Of a stretch of DNA of 64,000 nt, positions 59,325-64,000 are shown in pieces. A model generated the notes under the pieces. The model was given only the letters and a program-made list of their open reading frames with translations, ran no database searches and was not told the origin of the DNA. How positions within the stretch are numbered: position 1 is the first letter of the stretch; each line of letters begins with the position of its first letter. A program made the position numbers and the translations under genes. Source of the stretch: Halichondria panicea (lineage: Eukaryota; Porifera; Demospongiae; Suberitida; Halichondriidae); contig NC_087377.1 in the NCBI RefSeq assembly GCF_963675165.1, positions 2,526,824 to 2,590,823 of the forward strand, in the 5' to 3' direction.

Positions 59325-59735
59325 AGCTGTGGCCTTCTCTATGGTGTTGTGTTGAGAAGGCTTGCACACGAAGCCAAAAGAGGCTCTCATCTACCTCTAT
59401 GATGGTTGGATGGTCGTGATGTTTTGAACTGGGTTTCTGACAGACTATGGCAAGTCTTTGACTTTGTGCTTCCAACTGCAACCATAGGACCATCGTAGAG
59501 GTAGATGTGAGCCTCTTCTGGTTTCATAATAGTGTGCAAACCTTCTCGACAACACAATAGAGAATATAAGCCACAGCTTCACAGGAGAGAGAGTTTAAAG
59601 TGTTTCTGACAGACTATGGCAAGTCTTTGACTTTGTGCTTCCAACTGCCACCATAGGACCATCGTAGAGAGCCTCTTCTGGCTTTAGACAAGTGTGTAAG
59701 CCTTCTTGACAACACAATAGAGGGCATAAAGCCAC
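59325..59735. repeat. Large hairpin with duplicated right arm
   Basis: Left arm (about 59328-59408): GCCTTCTCTATGGTGTTGTG ... GAGGCTCTCATCTACCTCTA. First right arm (about 59480-59580): CCATCGTAGAGGTAGATGTG ... GACAACACAATAGAGAATAT. A second, similar right arm follows at about 59600-59735 after a repeated TTTCTGACAGACTATGGCAA. No coding content. Confidence 0.75.
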
Positions 59736-59739
59736 AGGA

Positions 59740-60617
59740 GACAAGTATTTGTTAAAAATAATACGGAAAGAACTAGTAAACAAACTAGTTTACGGTATAA
59801 TTTTACAAAGGTTTACTAACGTGAACGAATTCCCCAGATTCTGGGGAACTCAGTTTGCGCATGTGCACATCACCCATGTAATAAAGACCAGGCCGTATTT
59901 TAATCGGCCTGGTCTCGAGACTAGGAGATCATGTGACAGCACTAAGTTATGGTTAAAAGCAGAGGAGGTACGACACGCGGTTAAGCTCACGTGGCTGCTA
60001 TTTCTTGATTGAAGGCAAGAAAGACAAAGAAGTCGTTAAAAATGCATTCCAATGACGACATTCAACTGGTGGCAAGTAAGCGCCATAAAGAGACAAGTTT
60101 AGAGCATAAAACTCAGTGAATTTGTTGCTGGCTAGTAGCTAGAGTTTTACAAGTAGAGATTAGATTTGTTGTAAGAACCAAGGCTCAGATGTTTGCAGTG
60201 ATCCTATCCTGAATGCAGGCACAGAATACTTATTGAATACTCTAAAACAGAATTACACTAAAAACAATAATATCTCAAAATCTAAGTGGTGGTTGAAACT
60301 GGTTGAAAAGCTATTTCACATCAGTATAAGCCCAGCAATCAACAATCCTGATCTTAGAAACGTCAAGTGTATTTTTTGAAAGATACACGCCAAACCAAAT
60401 CCACTATCAAAGTACACAGTCTTGAATGATATTATTCATGCACAAGTTAATGAGATTCATAATCCTTTTAGCTGGTCATGTGACCGTGTCGTACGTACCT
60501 CCTCTGGGTTAAAAGATTAACATTTGCCAACTGCCAACTACCAACTGGAGTAGCACTCAGGGCCACCGTACGAGGCTGATCTGCAGCTCAGCTAGCGCTA
60601 TCGGGAGTACATGCACC
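59740..60617. other. Upstream region of the fifth ankyrin gene
   Basis: Contains a GACCAGGCCGTATTTTAATC palindrome (about 59889-59926) and a short CCAACTACCAACTGGAGTAG minisatellite block with its GGGCCACCG flank at 60527-60570, only 50 bp before the start codon at 60618. No WW or Death exon is visible. Confidence 0.5.
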
Positions 60618-63044
60618 ATGGACCCAAGTCAACAAGACTCTGAGCTACAGTAAGTATAACGGTGTCATGACACTATAAAAGTTGCAGATTTATTTGTAAC
60701 CTTCTGGCAGAAGTTCTGCGCTGCACGTACGTATATTCTTCAAGTAAGTAGGTCTATGTGACTGAGTGACACCCTACCTATATCTACTACCGGTATTTTT
60801 GGACATATTTGTGTACAGTGCTCAAAAGAAGCTAGCCAAGGACTTATCTGAGGCTGTAGTCAACTATGATGTCATTAAAGTGAGATCTTTGTTGGGAAAG
60901 GGGGCGGATCCTAACCACCAGCTCTACTGGAGTGACGAGTGGGCGGAGCTGCCTCCATTACACTTTGCTTGTCAGAAGGGCAACCTTGAGATTGTGAAGA
61001 TACTTGCTACCCATGGAGCTCATATTGATAAAGGTGATGGGAAGCTGAACAGAGTTCCACTGCACTATGCATCCAGGAGGGTTGAGGTGGTGAAATACCT
61101 GATCCAAGAGCTCAAATGTAGCACTGGTAAGTAATCAATTTTGTGTCTTCAGTTGGCAAATAATTGTTTCCTTGAGCTCAATCAGTTACATAATTAGTCT
61201 GTTCCCAACTTCCCATGCATGCACAACAGATTTGAGGGATAAACGCAGCAGAACTCTTCTTCACTTGGCTTGTATCGAGGGAAGTAGAGACGTGATACAG
61301 TATCTGGTGGAGGAGCTGAAGATGGATGTTGGTGAGTTTAATTAACTGTTACTATAATTATAGTCTTGGTTGAATGTTCTAATGCACGTATATACCCTGA
61401 TCTCCTATATACACTGTAATTTATAACAGTATGTCATTGATTCTGTCCAGTTGATTAGACAACTGGCATATTAATGAGATTACCACTATCGATATTTTGC
61501 GGGTGAAAAATGAATCTAACTATTGCGTTCTGGCAAGGATCATTAGTAGGTTTGCGGATTTTATTGTTGCGATTCAATCAAGCATAGCAAATTTCGCAAG
61601 TGCTTGATGCTCGCAAAACATTCTATATTAATACGGTATTCAGTATTGTGTCCAGACTGCCTGCAATGTATATGTACAGATGTGAGAGATGATGAGGGAA
61701 AGTCCCCAATGGACAGAGCAGTATTAGGCGTGTATGACAGCTGTGTGAATGTTGCCCTCTACCTGATGAGCCGTGGCTATGCATGTAGTGATGAGGACAA
61801 AGCCAATTTACTGTGTGGAGTATGTTGGACTGGCAGGCTGGATATGGTGGAGGAACTGGTCGAACATCACAAAGTTGACCCAGAGAGTGAGTGTGATGAT
61901 CTTCCATGAATATTGTGTTTAGGCACAACGTGTATGTATACTAGAATATTTTGCTGGTGAAAAACCTGAAAATGAGCCATTTATCAAAAAAGTTGACCTT
62001 TTGCGATCACATTCTGGAATGCATTTAATTGTTGCGAATTAATCAGCCCTCGCAAAGTTTGTTGCTCGCAAAACATTCTAGGTAATTAAAAGGAAATTTC
62101 CTATGCCGCCTATATATACACTGAAGTGCGATGAGCACACTTAATAGTTTCTTGCCTCTAATAATTTTATACTAATGGAGCAATTTAATACTTATGATTT
62201 TGCAAAAATGATCTCAGATTTCCATCCCTTATTTGGCATGTATTATATCTACGGGCATGCGGCTAGTGAATCCATTGCAGCTTTGATAATTGATTGCACT
62301 TTAGTATGCATCACTGTGCATGCTTATAATAATTATAGTGGTATACAAGCCAGCTGAAAGTTACACCACAACTCCCGGTGTATAATTGTGTATACTTGTG
62401 CATGTTCAGATGCAACTGACCGTGCTGGCTGGACTCCTCTTAGAAGAGCTAAAGAGAGTGGTCACTTTGTAATCGTTGACTACTTCAAGTCTCTATCACA
62501 ACAATGTAAGCTCGCTATATACACTAGTCTAACAGTCGTTACTGCATGTACTGGTGTGGCCCAATGTAATTATACTCCCTCTTCTATTACACATGCACGT
62601 ACAGCTTCTGTGAGTAACTGGAGGCAGGAGAATGGACCACCACCAACAAAGAAACGAAAAGGTGATTAATTTTAGTATAGGAAATAATAGTAGGCGGGTA
62701 TTAGCAATTTTAGCGTTTTCAAATTTTCTCTGCTTTTAGGGTTCAATTCACTAATTGGCAGATTTGTACTTTTAGTACAATGAAAAAAGGGCTAGCTTGC
62801 TTAGCATACTCTCAAAAGTAAATTGATATAGATTATTCATAAAATTAATCTGACAAGTTAGACTTAGGACCTGTTTATTTTAGCCCCCATAATTTAATTT
62901 CATACCGTTATTATGAGCCCCCCTCAAACACCCACACACCTCACAGCTGCCCAGAAAGTGTGTCCTAGCTGTGAGGAGAGCTGTCACATCCGCTACAAGA
63001 AATGTCCCGAATGTGAGCACAAGTTCCCTCACTCAAGGACATAA
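60618..63044 (+). CDS. Ankyrin-repeat/zinc-ribbon protein, diverged short paralogue (7 exons, 299 aa)
   Basis: Exons 60618-60649, 60819-61126, 61230-61331, 61680-61886, 62410-62505, 62605-62661 and 62947-63044 join in phase (300 codons with stop). Start MDPSQQDSELHAQKKLAKDL. Ankyrin repeats as in the module genes (PPLHFACQKGNLEIVKILATHGA, TLLHLACIEGSRDVIQYLVE, TPLRRAKESGHFVIVDYFKS). Basic patch PPPTKKRK kept. The ribbon reads [22 protein letters not shown], with one inner Cys replaced by Tyr but both CPxC knuckles present. It stops right after the ribbon (PHSRT), so the [13 protein letters not shown] domain and low-complexity tail of the other four copies are absent. Probably the oldest branch or a shortened form. 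Introns are unrelated to the module introns. Confidence 0.8.
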
Positions 63045-64000
63045 TGATAGAATCGAAAATATTGTAACTAATTAGTGGTACTGTACTTATAATTATTCGT
63101 TTACCGAATTACATGTACATGCGTGTATATATAGTGGATTATTTTCGTATGATGGAAATTTTCAATTCTGATTTAAAACTACGAAAAATAAAAGTATTCT
63201 ACAGCACCACAATACGTACACATTATTCAACATAAATCCCCTGATATTTGCATGCAGTTCATTATAATTATAATATTAAATTATAGCATACATGAATATA
63301 TATACTAACTATACCCGCTATTATGCATGTATGATAATTTTATAGCATATAATTTATAGTTTCATGTAATTGCTCAGTGTTAAAAAATAATTATTAATTT
63401 TAATGTTCAAAAATAATTATAGCAGTAAAAAATGCAATGATTTGTATAATTTTGAGTGGGTTAAAAAAATTGTCTGAAATTATTAATGCAAAAATTCTTG
63501 TTCAGTGACATGGTTTCCATGGTGATAAATGTTCCAGTAGCTCATGTTTCCTTGGTAACGGGGACCCATGCTTGTTTGCGCTTCTCCTTTTTGACAATGT
63601 CTTCAATTTGTCCCATAAGAGTGTCCATGTAGATCAGGAATAAGATGTGCTTGATACCTCCATTCATGAGGCAGTGATTAAACCTGGGTAACAAATGTGG
63701 AACACATCGTACATGCAATTGATCGAGACATGAGCAAAGAAATGGCAAACTATTACAACACGTCTACATTGCATGGGCTAACTTTGTGGAGGAGGCTAAT
63801 CACATAATTATTAATAGGTTGCCTAGCTCGCTCTATAAGCCTAGAATTATATGAATTGTTTGTAATTAAACAATAGTTACAATTAACACATACAAAGTCA
63901 TACATTAGGCAGTACAGTACCTATAGTTTGTATACAGGGCATCATCATTGACACCGCAGGCAACCTTCATCCAGCCTGGGACTAATGCAAGGAATAGTTA
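63045..64000. other. Intergenic DNA and start of another module
   Basis: 63045-63645 is AT-rich with no gene seen. From about 63650 to the window end the sequence matches the leading segment of modules 1, 3 and 4 (GCTTGATACCTCCATTCATG onward), including part of the minus-strand exon-like ORF from 63921. A further module therefore continues outside the window. Confidence 0.85.

Noticed and set aside
1-64000. tRNA or rRNA genes
   Set aside because: I looked for cloverleaf-like or conserved rRNA stretches and found none I could support; a covariance-model scan would be decisive.

Overview
This window is animal nuclear DNA. Genes are split into small exons by GT-AG introns, the sequence is AT-rich, and microsatellites, minisatellites and short transposons are abundant. 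Proteins include ankyrin repeats, WW and Death-fold domains, a TKL/RIPK-like kinase, a NAK-family kinase and a ZDHHC6-type palmitoyltransferase. Compact genes and many Death-fold/ankyrin combinations suggest an early-branching metazoan, most likely a demosponge such as Amphimedon. That is inference; no search was run.

The dominant feature is a multigene module repeated in tandem: about 1-10,545 (module 1), 25,320-31,690 (module 2, 5' part missing), 31,690-41,175 (module 3) and 41,176-52,680 (module 4). A diverged ankyrin paralogue lies at 60,618-63,044, and a further module starts at about 63,650 and runs off the edge. A complete module holds: (i) conserved minus-strand exon-like sequence of unknown identity; (ii) plus-strand exons for a WW domain and a Death-fold domain; (iii) an eight-exon plus-strand gene for a protein with ankyrin repeats, a KKRK basic patch, a UPF0547-like zinc ribbon and a low-complexity tail; (iv) a convergent minus-strand gene for a secreted glycoside-hydrolase-like protein. 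All five ankyrin genes have open, phase-consistent exon chains (615, 600, 618, 590 and 299 aa). Only module 4 keeps a full hydrolase gene (8 exons, 735 aa, signal peptide). The other three hydrolase copies lack 5' exons, and one is also frameshifted.

Between modules 1 and 2 (about 11-25 kb) lies a second duplicated segment. It has three Death-fold exons plus a relic, a kinase gene whose exons join in frame to two tandem Death-fold domains (RIPK-like layout), two copies of NAK-kinase C-lobe exons (one broken), two arrays of a 45-bp minisatellite, and the 3' half of a ZDHHC6-type gene with no visible DHHC half.

The stretch 52.7-60.6 kb is repeat-rich and has no convincing host gene. It holds LINE tails, two related TIR elements with 7-bp target duplications, an AGTTGGY-type minisatellite family and several foldback repeats. 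Other mobile DNA includes an internally deleted piggyBac copy (TTAA), a Harbinger-like MITE (TTA) with its empty site in a paralogous segment, and hairpins carried in every module.

Biologically, the window reads as a rapidly evolving cluster of putative sensing/signalling proteins (ankyrin, Death-fold, WW, RIPK-like kinase) interleaved with copies of a secreted, bacterial-looking carbohydrate-active enzyme. Roles in innate immunity or microbial interaction are inference.
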